From Pricia antarctica (lineage in GTDB: Bacteria > Bacteroidota > Bacteroidia > Flavobacteriales > Flavobacteriaceae), in NCBI RefSeq assembly GCF_900101815.1, contig NZ_FNAO01000001.1, positions 496,001-560,000 on the forward strand: a DNA stretch of 64,000 bases. Direction: 5' to 3'. Below, one piece after another: positions 9,431-18,847 of the stretch. A program made the translations under genes and the position numbers. Under the pieces are notes generated by a model, which made no database searches, had not been told where the DNA came from, and saw only the letters and a list, made by a program, of their open reading frames with translations. Each line of letters starts with the position of its first letter. Positions within the stretch are counted from its first letter, which is position 1.

Positions 9431-10711
9431 ATGTCTAAGACCAAAGAGATCCTTGTAACGGCCTTCGCTCTCTTCTCGCTTTTTTTCGGAGCTGGAAATT
9501 TAATCCTTCCACCCTTGCTGGGGTTTCGCTCCGGTGAACTTTGGTGGTTGGTCACCTTGGGATTTTGTGTATCTGCCGTATTAATTCCTATTTTAGGTAT
9601 TCTAGCGCATGCGAAATTGCAGGGTACCTTATTTAACTTCGGCAAAAAGGTGTCCCCCACGTTTAGTTTAGTCTACTCTTTTCTCATATACGGCATTTCA
9701 ATCAGCCTACCGTCTCCTAGAACGGCATCTGTGACCCATGAAATGGCGGTCCAGCCTTTTTTCGATTCGCCAGCGATAATAACTAGTATCGTGTACTTTC
9801 TTTTGGTATTCCTATTTGTGATCAACCGCTCTAAAATTCTGGATATTCTTGGGAAGCTCTTGACTCCCGGTATTTTTCTGATCCTGTTACTGATTATTGG
9901 CACAGCGGTATTCTCAAATGAATTTATTTTCGGGGATACGGTTTTTGAAAGTCCCTTTTCGGATGGTATTTTAGAGGGATACCAGACTTTTGATGCCATC
10001 GGGGCCATTGTCGTAGGAGGAGTAATTATTATTTCTATCAATTTAAAGAAAAAGCAGGCTACCTATGAGGAGAAGAAAGCATTGATCCGCAAGGCCGGAT
10101 GGTTGGCAGGCTTAGGCCTCTTGCTTATTTATGCCGGTCTCATCTTGACCGGGGCTTTGCTGCACGGCAAGTTTGATCCCGATATCACCCGTACGGCCCT
10201 ATTAAAAGGCATTAGTGCCGAAACCCTGGGCAACACTGGAAACCTTCTTCTTAGCATCTTGGTCAGTTTGGCCTGTTTTACTACGGCGGTAGGCATAGTA
10301 ACAGGAACGTCAGACTTTGTTAAGGAGCGCTTCAAAGGCTCGCAACAGGCATATGTAATTACCGCCATTATCGGATGCCTACTTGGTATCGCCATGGGCC
10401 AGTTCGATGTCGGATATATTATTGTCGTCGCCCTGCCTGCGCTTATGTTTATCTATCCGATTACTATTGTTCTGATTTTGCTCAACGTTCTGCCGGAGCT
10501 TTTTGCTTCGGCTAGAGTGTTCAAGGCCGTAGTGATAACGACTATTGTTTTTAGTATTCCTGATTTTTTAGGAAGTGTAGGGCTGGAAGATTCCATGGTA
10601 GGATTATATAATTACATTCCTTTGGGTCGTTTTAGTATGGGATGGGTGTTGCCGGCAGTAGGTATTTTCGTCTTTATAAATGTATTTGAGCAAAAACTTT
10701 CGGCGAGTTGA
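9431..10711 (+). CDS. brnQ: Branched-chain amino acid:cation symporter BrnQ
   Basis: A 426-residue inner-membrane carrier of the LIVCS (BrnQ) family, which takes up leucine, isoleucine and valine with Na+ or H+. The start ATG is followed by the family-typical FALFSLFFGAGNLILPP in the first membrane helix, and about twelve hydrophobic segments are visible through to the C-terminus. The length matches the family. It is a single-gene unit with a putative promoter at 9347-9377 and a possible operator formed by a 19-bp direct repeat further upstream, so regulated expression is likely. Confidence 0.95.
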   Translation: MSKTKEILVTAFALFSLFFGAGNLILPPLLGFRSGELWWLVTLGFCVSAVLIPILGILAHAKLQGTLFNFGKKVSPTFSLVYSFLIYGISISLPSPRTASVTHEMAVQPFFDSPAIITSIVYFLLVFLFVINRSKILDILGKLLTPGIFLILLLIIGTAVFSNEFIFGDTVFESPFSDGILEGYQTFDAIGAIVVGGVIIISINLKKKQATYEEKKALIRKAGWLAGLGLLLIYAGLILTGALLHGKFDPDITRTALLKGISAETLGNTGNLLLSILVSLACFTTAVGIVTGTSDFVKERFKGSQQAYVITAIIGCLLGIAMGQFDVGYIIVVALPALMFIYPITIVLILLNVLPELFASARVFKAVVITTIVFSIPDFLGSVGLEDSMVGLYNYIPLGRFSMGWVLPAVGIFVFINVFEQKLSAS

Positions 10712-10809
10712 AGCGAAGGTAAAACTTAGCAACACTACGGCAAGTATTTTCAACGCAGACGGCGAGCAAAAGAACCAGTAGAAATGTACGGGTTGTTTAT
10801 GAACAGACC

Positions 10810-12102
10810 CTAAGCATTCATCAACTCCTCGATCTCCCCTACCTCGATTGGAATATCCCCCATCAAATTAAATGGCTCCCCCTTGTGCTGAATCACCACA
10901 TCGTCCTCCAACCGAACTCCCATTTTTTCTTGGGGAATATAGATGCCCGGCTCAACGGTAAAGACCATATTCGCTTTCATCGGAGTCTTTAGTGCGCCAT
11001 AATCATGGGTGTTGAGGCCGATATGGTGGCTGGTGCCGTGCATAAAGTACTTTTTGTAGGCAGGTTGGGCTTCGGTTTCGTTTTGAGTATCGGCCTTGTC
11101 CAACAAGCCTAACCTTAAAAGTTCGGAGGTCATCAGTTTGCCCACTTCTTTGTGGTATTCCGCCCAGACCGTTCCGGGGATGAGCATTTTGGTAGCCTCG
11201 CTCTTTACGCGGAGTACCGCTTCGTAGACTTCCTTTTGGCGTTTGGTGAACTTTCCGTTTGCCGGGATGGTACGGGTTAGATCACTTGAATAATTAGCAT
11301 ACTCCGCAGCGGTATCCATCAAAATCATATCGCCATCTTGGCATTGTTTATTGTTTTCCAAATAATGTAGTACGTTGGCGTTGTTTCCCGAAGCGATGAT
11401 GGGCGGATAAGCGAAGCCTTTTGATCGGTTGCGTACGAACTGATGCAATAGTTCGGCTTCGATTTCGTATTCCCAGACGCCGGGCTTTACGAACTCCAAC
11501 ACCTTTCGGAAGCCTTTTTCGGTGATATTACAGGCGGTTTGCATCAACTCGATTTCTTCTGGTTCCTTTATTCCGCGGATTTCCTGTAAAATCGGATTAC
11601 TCTTGGCGACTTGATGGGCCGGGAATTTCCGTTTGCAATCTTCAATAAAGCGCGCTTCTCGAGTTTGGGTTTCTACGGCTTGGCGATAATGTTCGTTAGT
11701 GTTAAGGTAAATGGTTTCTGATTCCGTCATCAGGTCAAAAAAAACGGCGTCGAATTCTTTCAACCAATAAATGGTTTCGATGCCCGATACCTCCGTGGCC
11801 CTTTTTTTCGTTAGTTTCTCGCCTTCCCAAATAGCGATGTGGTCGTTCGTTTCACGTACGAACAAGATTTCCTGATGTTTTTTATCTATCGCATCGGGAA
11901 AAAGCAATACAACGGTTTCTTCTTGATCGGCACCACTGAGATAGAAAATATCGCGGTGCTGTTCGAAAGGCAGAACGCTATCGGCACTTATGGGATAAAT
12001 ATCGTTGGAATTAAAGACCGCAATGCTTTTTGGCTTCATACGGGCCATAAACTTTTTACGGTTCTTTTTAAAAAGGGAGTTGGGAATCTGATCATATTTC
12101 AT
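10810..12102 (-). CDS. Aminopeptidase P family protein (Xaa-Pro aminopeptidase)
   Basis: A 430-residue M24-family metallopeptidase. The N-terminal third is the creatinase-like domain (FLMARMKPKS, PFEQHRDIFYLSGADQEE), and the C-terminal two thirds form the pita-bread catalytic domain with the di-metal ligand segments MDTAAEYANYSSDLTRTIP, FMHGTSHHIGLNTHD, TVEPGIY and RLEDDVV. It removes an N-terminal residue preceding proline, acting in cytoplasmic peptide turnover. The length is normal for PepP. A TATTTTTG minus-7 element lies at 12122-12129 on the minus strand, and a strong hairpin (12159-12190) sits just upstream of that promoter. Confidence 0.94.
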   Translation of the reverse strand: MKYDQIPNSLFKKNRKKFMARMKPKSIAVFNSNDIYPISADSVLPFEQHRDIFYLSGADQEETVVLLFPDAIDKKHQEILFVRETNDHIAIWEGEKLTKKRATEVSGIETIYWLKEFDAVFFDLMTESETIYLNTNEHYRQAVETQTREARFIEDCKRKFPAHQVAKSNPILQEIRGIKEPEEIELMQTACNITEKGFRKVLEFVKPGVWEYEIEAELLHQFVRNRSKGFAYPPIIASGNNANVLHYLENNKQCQDGDMILMDTAAEYANYSSDLTRTIPANGKFTKRQKEVYEAVLRVKSEATKMLIPGTVWAEYHKEVGKLMTSELLRLGLLDKADTQNETEAQPAYKKYFMHGTSHHIGLNTHDYGALKTPMKANMVFTVEPGIYIPQEKMGVRLEDDVVIQHKGEPFNLMGDIPIEVGEIEELMNA

Positions 12103-12121
12103 AAAATGGGCTTGATTTAAT

Positions 12122-12129
12122 CAAAAATA
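12122..12129 (-). promoter_or_regulatory. Putative minus-7 element of the aminopeptidase P gene
   Basis: On the minus strand these bases read TATTTTTG, an exact TAnnTTTG match 20 bp upstream of the ATG. No clear TTTG was seen at the usual spacing upstream. Confidence 0.4.
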
Positions 12130-12158
12130 AGAATTTATGACATCCTCTTGAACAGAAA

Positions 12159-12190
12159 GACCCCAAAGGTTTTAAAAAACCTTTGGGGTC
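12159..12190. repeat. Perfect 14-bp hairpin upstream of the aminopeptidase gene
   Basis: Stem 12159-12172 pairs perfectly with 12177-12190 around a 4-base loop. Neither side has a proper T-run, so it is not an ordinary intrinsic terminator, and a separate good terminator for the neighbouring PfpI gene lies at 12303-12333. It may be a dispersed palindromic element or an accessory transcription block in front of the aminopeptidase promoter. Confidence 0.6.
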
Positions 12191-12302
12191 TCGGAACTGA
12201 AGTTGGTTAATTGATTGTAAATTAACAAAAAATTAAGCTATTTTCCAATTCAAATGAAACCTCATTTCAAAATTAAAACTTCTTTCCTCGCTTCTACCTG
12301 CC

Positions 12303-12333
12303 ATAAAAAAATCCCAATCGTACGATTGGGATT
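12303..12333 (-). terminator. Intrinsic terminator of the PfpI gene
   Basis: A perfect 24-bp palindrome (12310-12333) followed on the minus strand by a T-run and located 24 bp past the stop of the PfpI-family gene. Confidence 0.8.
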
Positions 12334-12357
12334 CCAGATTTGGTACTCGTGAGTTAC

Positions 12358-12903
12358 TTAAGCGTGTTGTTTTTCATGCTTACCTTCCTTGATTTCCTCA
12401 ATCAATTTGGCGTTGAAGGCCGGTAAATCATTTGGATTTCTGCTGGTCACGAAACCTTGATCTACTACTACTTCTTGGTCAACCCAATTCGCCCCGGCGT
12501 TGATTACATCATCCTTTATGGACTTATAACTTGTCATTTTACGTCCTTTTACAACACCAGCACTGATAAGTGTCCATGGTGCGTGACAAATTGCGGCTAC
12601 AGGCTTTTCTTGCTTAAAGAAATCACGTACAAATACAAGTACGTGCTCATTTATTCTAAGCAAATCGGGATTCATGACCCCACCTGGTAACATTAACGCA
12701 TTGTACTCGTCAGCTTTAACCTCATCGATCGTTCTATCCACTTTATACGAATTAGACCAATTTCCATCAGACCATCCTTTAATTTCTCCGGATTTTAAGC
12801 TCACTATATCTACTCGAAAACCCTCTTTTTCCATGGCTTCCTTTGGAGACTTTAATTCGCTTTCCTCAAATCCGTTTGTTGCTAATATGGCTATCCTCTT
12901 CAT
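12358..12903 (-). CDS. PfpI/DJ-1 superfamily protein (YhbO-like)
   Basis: A 181-residue class I glutamine-amidotransferase-like protein of the PfpI group. The nucleophile elbow is clear: AICHAPW with cysteine near residue 106 followed by histidine; the conserved glutamate lies early (GFEESEL). Family members act as stress proteins, described as proteases or as deglycase/glyoxalase-type enzymes. Length matches the family. It is transcribed alone and ends at a strong terminator. Assignment to the family is secure; the reaction in this organism is not. Confidence 0.92.
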   Translation of the reverse strand: MKRIAILATNGFEESELKSPKEAMEKEGFRVDIVSLKSGEIKGWSDGNWSNSYKVDRTIDEVKADEYNALMLPGGVMNPDLLRINEHVLVFVRDFFKQEKPVAAICHAPWTLISAGVVKGRKMTSYKSIKDDVINAGANWVDQEVVVDQGFVTSRNPNDLPAFNAKLIEEIKEGKHEKQHA

Positions 12904-13042
12904 AAATCTATCTATTTAAGTTGTTACTATTTAATTTCATTCTCAATATAAGAGCTTAAATCTACATTTCGTGTTAAGACCCTATTAAACCTCAGGTTTC
13001 GAGGGTTAAAGGTTTCCCAAGTGTGCGGAATCCCGTTGCCTT

Positions 13043-13519
13043 TTAACGCGTTCGAACGGATTCTAGGTGCACAATTACCTTTTGAAGACAAGTGTTGAGT
13101 TCTTTTTTAATTTCTGTTTCCCAAAATCGGAAGATGGTGTACCCCAAACGCTGCAATTCGGCGTTTACTTCCCGGTCACGTTGCATATTACGCTCTATCT
13201 TGGCAATCCAGAATTCACGATTGGTCTTGACCTTAGGTTTTCGTTCCGACCAATTATAGCCGTGCCAGTATTCCCCATCGATAAAAATAGCGGTCTTGTA
13301 TTTTTTTAAGAGGATGTCCGGTTTACCGATCAGTTCTTTGTAATCGATGCGATAGCGATAGCCGGCCGCGTACAAGGCTTTTCGAAAGGCAAGTTCGGGC
13401 TTGGTGTTCTTCCCCCGAATTTTGCTCATAATTTTCGAGCGCTTCGGCGTCGTATAGAAACCGGATTCTTCGTTGAAGCGTGGGACTTTGATACGATTTT
13501 CGGCGTAGTTTTTAGACAT
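13043..13519 (-). CDS. vsr: Very-short-patch-repair-type endonuclease (Vsr)
   Basis: A 158-residue protein of the Vsr mismatch endonuclease family, which nicks T:G mismatches formed by deamination of 5-methylcytosine. Seen are TPKRSKIMSKIRGKNTKPEL at the N-terminus, the catalytic aspartate in GKPDILL (near residue 68), FIDGEYWHG, and the terminal RLGYTIFRFWE segment. Compared with the E. coli enzyme, the cysteines and histidine that bind structural zinc are replaced (E, Y/N/W and T at the equivalent places). No cytosine methyltransferase gene lies in the window, so the gene is an orphan. The start at 13519 gives a short basic N-terminal extension. Role in repair is inferred from the family. 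Confidence 0.9.
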   Translation of the reverse strand: MSKNYAENRIKVPRFNEESGFYTTPKRSKIMSKIRGKNTKPELAFRKALYAAGYRYRIDYKELIGKPDILLKKYKTAIFIDGEYWHGYNWSERKPKVKTNREFWIAKIERNMQRDREVNAELQRLGYTIFRFWETEIKKELNTCLQKVIVHLESVRTR

Positions 13520-13572
13520 CTCCTAAAATTAAGGATACCCTTGAAAAGAAGCTGTTAAGTAAATGCAAAGAA

Positions 13573-13608
13573 AAATCCCAGGCTCCATAGATTGGAACTT
13601 GGGATTTA
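13573..13608 (-). terminator. Intrinsic terminator after the sdhCAB operon
   Basis: An interrupted hairpin whose outer arms pair AAATCCCA with TGGGATTT, followed on the minus strand by a TTTTTC run. It lies about 55 bp past the sdhB stop. Confidence 0.7.
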
Positions 13609-13663
13609 TTTAATGGGTAATTTGATGGAGAGGCAGGCTCAGTATACCAAATTTGCGTTGGTC

Positions 13664-14410
13664 TTAGCCTTTCAATTTCGCCGACAAATATTCCCGGTTC
13701 ATTCTGGCAATGTTTTCCAATGAAATTCCTTTGGGACATTCTACTTCACAGGCACCGGTGTTGGTACAGTTACCGAAGCCCTCAAGATCCATTTGGCGTA
13801 CCATGCTCTGTACGCGTTCGGTCGCCTCGACGCGGCCTTGTGGGAGCAAGGCAAATTGAGACACCTTGGCGGAGGTAAACAACATGGCGCTCGCGTTTTT
13901 ACAAGCGGCAACACAGGCACCGCACCCAATACAGGTAGCGGCGTAAAAAGAATCGTCAGCCTTTTCTTTTTCAATGGGCGTAGCGTTCGCATCTACCGTA
14001 TTTCCTGAAGTGTTTACGGAAATATAACCCCCTACTTGCTGTATTCTATCGAAAGCACTGCGATCGATTACCAAATCTTTGATTACGGGAAAGGCTGTTG
14101 CCCGAAAAGGTTCGATTACAATCGTATCGCCATCGTTGAACTTTCGCATGTGTAATTGGCAAGTGGTTACTAACCGATCGGGGCCGTGGGGTTCGCCGTT
14201 GATCTGAAGCGAACAAGAACCACAAATGCCCTCACGACAGTCGTGATCGAATTGTACAGGCTCCTCTCCTTTGTTAATGAGTTCTTCATTCAATACATCC
14301 AACATTTCTAAAAATGACATATCACCCTCGATACCATTGATGGGGTAGTCTTTCATTTCTCCTTTGGATCTAGCATCCTTTTGACGCCAAATTTTCAAGT
14401 TTAACTTCAT
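13664..14410 (-). CDS. sdhB: Succinate dehydrogenase/fumarate reductase iron-sulfur subunit
   Basis: A 248-residue electron-transfer subunit of respiratory complex II, carrying electrons from the flavoprotein to the membrane quinone site. The N-terminal ferredoxin fold holds the 2Fe-2S cysteines in CREGICGSC and a later CQLH. The C-terminal half carries [11 protein letters not shown] and [12 protein letters not shown] for the 4Fe-4S and 3Fe-4S clusters. It is the third gene of sdhC-sdhA-sdhB, six bases after sdhA, and is followed by a terminator. This is the Bacteroidota (type B) complex II arrangement. Confidence 0.97.
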   Translation of the reverse strand: MKLNLKIWRQKDARSKGEMKDYPINGIEGDMSFLEMLDVLNEELINKGEEPVQFDHDCREGICGSCSLQINGEPHGPDRLVTTCQLHMRKFNDGDTIVIEPFRATAFPVIKDLVIDRSAFDRIQQVGGYISVNTSGNTVDANATPIEKEKADDSFYAATCIGCGACVAACKNASAMLFTSAKVSQFALLPQGRVEATERVQSMVRQMDLEGFGNCTNTGACEVECPKGISLENIARMNREYLSAKLKG

Positions 14411-14416
14411 AGCTTT

Positions 14417-16420
14417 TTATTTATAGGAACGCGTCTTCAATTCAATATTCTCATACTTCAAATCCTCTTTATGCAAGACCGCATCTTTCGGATCCCCTTT
14501 ATATTCCCATGCCGACACAAATTTAAAATTCTCGTCATCACGTACGGCCTCGCCTTCCTCTGTTTGATATTCTTCACGGAAATGGCCTCCACAAGATTCG
14601 TTTCGGGTCAGGGCATCCTTAGCGAATAGCTCGCCCAATTCGAGGAAATCGGCCACTCTTCCCGCTTTTTCCAATTCTGCGTTCATGGCATCGCTGGAGC
14701 CAGGTATCTTTACGTTGTCCCAAAAATCTTTCCGAAGCTCGGCAATCTCATCAATGGCTTCCTGAAGCTCTTCTGCATTTCGGCTCATACCGCACTTATT
14801 CCACATTATCTTACCCAATATCTTGTGGTAATGATCGACAGAGTGCTGTCCGCTGCCCGACATCAATTTTTCGATGCGTTCCCTGACCTCTTTTTCGGCA
14901 TGGTCGAATTCAGGGGAGTCGGTAGGTATTTCACCGGTTCGGATATCGTCGGACAGATAATCACCTATGGTATACGGAAGCACAAAATAGCCGTCGGCCA
15001 AACCTTGCATCAATGCGGAAGCACCTAAACGGTTGGCCCCGTGGTCGCTAAAATTGGCCTCTCCGATACAGTAACAACCATCGATAGTGGTCTGCAGGTT
15101 GTAATCGACCCATAGGCCTCCCATAGTGTAGTGTACCGCAGGATAAATCATCATTGGGGTCTCATAGGGATTCTCATCAACTATTTTTTCGTACATCTGA
15201 AAAAGGTTGCCATATTTGGACTCGATGACCTCCTTACCTAACTTGATGATTTCTTTTTCATCGGCATCTTTCATGCCATGGGTCAAAGCTTCCTCTTTTC
15301 CGTAGCGCTGAATAGCGGAAGCAAAATCCAAATAAACGGCCTCTCCTGTTTTGTTGACTCCGAAACCGGCATCACAGCGCTCTTTAGCCGCCCTTGAAGC
15401 GACATCCCTTGGCACTAAATTACCGAATGCAGGGTAACGCCGTTCCAAATAATAATCGCGATCTTCTTCTTTTAATTGGGTAGGTTTTAATTTTCCTGAG
15501 CGGATATCCTCGGCATCCTCCTTGCGCGCTGGCACCCAGATACGGCCGTCGTTACGTAACGATTCGGACATCAACGTTAATTTGGACTGATGATCTCCCG
15601 AAACGGGAATACAGGTCGGATGAATCTGCGTAAAGCAGGGGTTGGCAAAATAGGCGCCTCTTCGGTGGGCACGCCAAGCGGCCATCACGTTGCTCCCCAT
15701 GGCATTCGTCGATAGAAAAAATACGTTCCCATAGCCTCCGCTAGCCAAGACCACCGCATGGGCGGAATGACGTTCGATTTCTCCGGTGACCAGATCACGG
15801 GCAATGATTCCCCGCGCTTTGCCATCTACCAAAACCAGATCCATCATTTCGTGACGGTTGAAAGGCTTGATCTTGCCCCGGTTGATCTGCCGGTTCATTG
15901 CGGCATAGCATCCCAATAACAACTGCTGCCCCGTTTGTCCTTTGGCATAAAATGTACGGGATACCAGAACGCCCCCGAAGGAGCGGTTATCCAATAATCC
16001 GCCATATTCCCGGGCAAAGGGTACGCCCTGTGCGACACATTGGTCTATAATATTTGATGATTCCTCGGCCAAACGATACACGTTCCCCTCACGAGAGCGG
16101 TAGTCACCCCCTTTTACCGTATCATAAAACAGACGATAGGCACTGTCGCCATCGCCCTGATAGTTTTTGGCGGCATTGATGCCTCCCTGCGCGGCAATGG
16201 AGTGTGCACGCCTTGGGGAGTCTTGATAACAAAATGTCTTAACGTTATAGCCCAGCTCGGCTAAGGTCGCCGCGGCTGAACCCCCTGCAAGACCGGTACC
16301 AACCACAATGATATCAATATTACGTTTGTTCGCCGGGTTGACGAGGTCGATTTCGTTTTTATGCTTGGTCCACTTATCGGCCAGCGGCCCAGATGGAACT
16401 TTAGAATCCAATTTGCCCAT
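14417..16420 (-). CDS. sdhA: Succinate dehydrogenase/fumarate reductase flavoprotein subunit
   Basis: A 667-residue FAD-linked catalytic subunit that interconverts succinate and fumarate. The N-terminal dinucleotide fold is visible ([19 protein letters not shown]), as are the covalent-FAD histidine region ([18 protein letters not shown]), the substrate segment HPTCIP, and [14 protein letters not shown] near the flavin. Length fits the epsilon-proteobacterial/Bacteroidota type B group. It lies between sdhC (three-base gap) and sdhB (six-base gap) in one transcript. Confidence 0.98.
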   Translation of the reverse strand: MGKLDSKVPSGPLADKWTKHKNEIDLVNPANKRNIDIIVVGTGLAGGSAAATLAELGYNVKTFCYQDSPRRAHSIAAQGGINAAKNYQGDGDSAYRLFYDTVKGGDYRSREGNVYRLAEESSNIIDQCVAQGVPFAREYGGLLDNRSFGGVLVSRTFYAKGQTGQQLLLGCYAAMNRQINRGKIKPFNRHEMMDLVLVDGKARGIIARDLVTGEIERHSAHAVVLASGGYGNVFFLSTNAMGSNVMAAWRAHRRGAYFANPCFTQIHPTCIPVSGDHQSKLTLMSESLRNDGRIWVPARKEDAEDIRSGKLKPTQLKEEDRDYYLERRYPAFGNLVPRDVASRAAKERCDAGFGVNKTGEAVYLDFASAIQRYGKEEALTHGMKDADEKEIIKLGKEVIESKYGNLFQMYEKIVDENPYETPMMIYPAVHYTMGGLWVDYNLQTTIDGCYCIGEANFSDHGANRLGASALMQGLADGYFVLPYTIGDYLSDDIRTGEIPTDSPEFDHAEKEVRERIEKLMSGSGQHSVDHYHKILGKIMWNKCGMSRNAEELQEAIDEIAELRKDFWDNVKIPGSSDAMNAELEKAGRVADFLELGELFAKDALTRNESCGGHFREEYQTEEGEAVRDDENFKFVSAWEYKGDPKDAVLHKEDLKYENIELKTRSYK

Positions 16421-16423
16421 AAT

Positions 16424-17092
16424 CTACTGTGTTATTGGGTTAAAATGATGATAGAGCGCGATAAAGATGAATCCCGCGGGAATCGCTATCGCATATATTT
16501 TGGTAAAGGTCTGAATGGCAGGGGTGTATTTGTTGTTTACACCCATACTTTGAAAAGAGGATGCAAAGCCGTGCCATAGGTGCAGGGCCAAAAGCACAAA
16601 CGCAATCACATATAGCACGGTTCGCCATACCGGTTCGAACTTATGAACGGTTTCCTCCAAATACCGGGTCGGATCTTCTGGGTTTGCAGTAATATACTTG
16701 TAATCCATTTCGTGGACCCAAAAATCGTAAAAATGCAATCCAAGGAAAGCCAAGACGACGAGGCCGGTAATGATCATGTTCCGCGACATCCAAGAGGCAT
16801 TGGCCCCTCCACTATATTTTTTATACTTTATTGCCCTGGCCCTGTTGTTCTGAATTTCCAGCACGATTCCCATTACAAAGTGCACAATGACCCCTGCAAT
16901 CAAAATAGGTTGCAGAATAAACTGCACTAGCCCGTTGTACCCCATAAAATGCGACCATTCGTTAAAGGTGTCTGGGGCAAGCACTGAGGTGACGTTAATG
17001 GTGAAATGCTGTGCCAAAAAGAAAACAAGAAAAAGTCCGGACAAGGCCATGACAACTTTTCGGGCTATTGAAGATTTTATCAATCCGCTCAT
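16424..17092 (-). CDS. sdhC: Succinate dehydrogenase cytochrome b subunit
   Basis: A 222-residue di-heme membrane anchor of complex II. Five hydrophobic segments are visible with histidines in FLAQHF, IVHFVMG, LGLHFYDFW, ALHLWHG and LYHHFNP that would ligate the two hemes or lie near the quinone site. A single anchor of this size instead of separate C and D subunits is the type B architecture. It is the first gene of the operon, with a strong promoter match 55-85 bp upstream. Confidence 0.95.
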   Translation of the reverse strand: MSGLIKSSIARKVVMALSGLFLVFFLAQHFTINVTSVLAPDTFNEWSHFMGYNGLVQFILQPILIAGVIVHFVMGIVLEIQNNRARAIKYKKYSGGANASWMSRNMIITGLVVLAFLGLHFYDFWVHEMDYKYITANPEDPTRYLEETVHKFEPVWRTVLYVIAFVLLALHLWHGFASSFQSMGVNNKYTPAIQTFTKIYAIAIPAGFIFIALYHHFNPITQ

Positions 17093-17145
17093 TATAGTAG
17101 CTTGGAGTTAATTATTTGTGGTAACGTTAAAATTTTGAATGTCTG

Positions 17146-17177
17146 CAAAATTAGGGCATAGGCAATTGTTTAACAAA
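17146..17177 (-). promoter_or_regulatory. Putative sdhCAB promoter
   Basis: On the minus strand TTTG (17174-17177), a 20-bp spacer and TAATTTTG (17146-17153) match the Bacteroidota housekeeping promoter exactly. Confidence 0.65.
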
Positions 17178-17283
17178 CTTTACTGGCGTTTCCTCGCTTT
17201 ATTTGGATGGATTCTAAGGAACGCTCAAAAGCTGTTTAATGGATAAATCGATATTGTAGCTTTGTAGCGTTTTTCATTCAACA

Positions 17284-17318
17284 AAAAAGGCTCCCATTGG
17301 TAAGGAAGCCTTACGGTT
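17284..17318 (-). terminator. Terminator-like hairpin after the relic at 17340-17720
   Basis: Arms near 17288-17296 and 17311-17319 pair with one mismatch (AAGGCT/AGCCTT core), followed on the minus strand by a T-run. It lies just past the relic's stop codon, suggesting a once functional transcription unit. Confidence 0.55.
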
Positions 17319-17339
17319 ACATTGAAAAGAACTTAAACC

Positions 17340-17720
17340 CTATTCTGGGATATTGAAGTGCTTCACTAACTCTTCATAAGCCATTTTGGTATAATTCAGA
17401 GCGTGCGCTACGTTACTGATAACCGGGCCAGTTGTCTCCGATTTTCCTCCCGGAATAATGATATAGCGATAATCTTCAAAAAACGGATTGCCGACCTCTG
17501 AGTTCTGTGCGGCTTAAAGGGTTGCCGCGGTAATACACAGCACTTTTTCTTTTTCTTAAGTTATGCTGGTCACCACAAGTAATGAAAGGCAGAGGAAAAT
17601 AATCGAACCCAAATATGGTCAGGTTTCTGCCGAAAACCATAACCGTACCTTTATCGATAATGTCTTTCGTCAAGTCCAGGGCATCGATATCAAAACCGGC
17701 ACCCGGAGTGGTAATCTATA
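17340..17720 (-). pseudogene. Frameshifted C-terminal relic of a flavobacterial surface protein
   Basis: Two reading frames on the minus strand together give one plausible protein tail. The upstream part runs from about 17718 (an in-frame TAG blocks it further up) through TPGAGFDIDALDLTKDIID and KGTVMVFGRN to FDYFPLPF, then meets a stop after a frame change near 17490. The downstream part continues in another frame with GNPFFEDYRYIIIPGGKS and ends HFNIPE before TAG at 17340. ITxDIIDxGxVxVY followed by RYIIIPGG is a pattern I associate with the C-termini of uncharacterised flavobacterial secreted proteins. No start codon or N-terminal part remains. A retained terminator follows. It could alternatively be two sequencing-type errors in a truncated gene. 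Confidence 0.65.
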
Positions 17721-17782
17721 GATGGCAAACACCGATAGAAAAAAGCTATGGAATAGCTTCTTCAAGAAAATTATAGCAATCC

Positions 17783-18742
17783 CTACCGCACCGACTTCAA
17801 CCAAGCGTCCTTCTGCGTGCGCTTGATTTTATGAAGCGCTTGTAATGCCATTTGGGCATCGGTAAAGCTGTCGTAGGAGACCATGTGAAGACCGAAGGGG
17901 TTTGTGCCAATATAAGAAGGATGGAAACCGAGCGCTTTCAGTTGCACAATTTTTTTATCGGCATTGGTCTTGTACCGGAACGCGCCGGCAATGATATGGT
18001 GAATTTTTTCCCCTGTTTTTTTAACAGCCGTTTTCTTGGTGGTCTTTAAGGTAATCGTAGGCAGTTCTAACGGGTCGGTATCAAAAAAAGTGGCTTCCTG
18101 AATGCGTTTGGAGACCTGTTGATGGGCCTCTTCACGGACCAATTGCTGATTATTTTGATTCGTTTTGTAGAATTGGAACCCTGCAAATCCTGTGGTCAAT
18201 GCCAAAAGTACTGCAGCGGCATATTTCAGATAAGGCCGGGCCGCGACGGTTTCCCGTTTTTCTGGTGTAAAGGCGATTGGTGTTTTTTCTTCCAAGGCGG
18301 CCACCTCTTGTTTAAAGATTTCCCTGGCTACCGGTGCGGCTACGAAAGATGACATTCCGTAAGAAGCGGTCAAATAATTGGTCTTCTCCGAGGGTTGAAA
18401 TTGAATTTTACCTTCAGTCCCGGACCAAATCTCACCGATGTTGGCCAATTGCAGTCGTTCCCCTTTTTTTAGTCTTAATTTCCAGTCGACCACCTCTTCT
18501 TCGACTTGTTTCAGCATAGCCTCAAAAGTGGTCATTTGGACCTCGGCGGCATAGGAAATCAATAATCCGTCATTGGAAATCAGCTGTTGGTTGAAAGATA
18601 CCGTTTTCGTCGGAGGATATAAAGTATGGGTGCCCTCATGGATGACGGCAGACCTCGACTGGGTTAAAAATGCCCCAAATCCGGGTACTACAACGCAGTT
18701 ATAACGGTAAAGTAATTCTGATATATAATGCTCCAATGCCAT
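17783..18742 (-). CDS. HU-CCDC81 and SPOR domain membrane protein
   Basis: A 319-residue protein. I chose the ATG at 18742 (MALEHYISELL); an upstream TTG would add only three residues. Residues about 1-130 form an HU-CCDC81 domain pair (YNCVVVPGFGAFL, VSFNQQLISNDGLL), a bacterial relative of HU DNA-binding proteins found in Bacteroidota. A single membrane helix follows near 170-187, then a periplasmic linker and a C-terminal SPOR domain (HHIIAGAFRYKTNADKKI), which binds glycan strands lacking stem peptides at division sites. It would thus link the cytoplasm to septal peptidoglycan. It is divergent from dprA, with 105 bp between the starts. Confidence 0.88.
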   Translation of the reverse strand: MALEHYISELLYRYNCVVVPGFGAFLTQSRSAVIHEGTHTLYPPTKTVSFNQQLISNDGLLISYAAEVQMTTFEAMLKQVEEEVVDWKLRLKKGERLQLANIGEIWSGTEGKIQFQPSEKTNYLTASYGMSSFVAAPVAREIFKQEVAALEEKTPIAFTPEKRETVAARPYLKYAAAVLLALTTGFAGFQFYKTNQNNQQLVREEAHQQVSKRIQEATFFDTDPLELPTITLKTTKKTAVKKTGEKIHHIIAGAFRYKTNADKKIVQLKALGFHPSYIGTNPFGLHMVSYDSFTDAQMALQALHKIKRTQKDAWLKSVR

Positions 18743-18805
18743 ACATGACAAATATTAGAAAATATAAAGGGGGATGCCAGCAGTTCAGTTACTTTTTATT
18801 AACAT

Positions 18806-18835
18806 TATATTTGGGACGTATTGTGAATAACTTTG
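18806..18835 (+). promoter_or_regulatory. Putative dprA promoter elements
   Basis: Two exact TAnnTTTG matches, TATATTTG at 18806-18813 and TAACTTTG at 18828-18835, precede the dprA start at 18848. The nearer one would leave a leader of only a few bases. Confidence 0.4.
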
Positions 18836-18847
18836 ATGATTTTCTAA

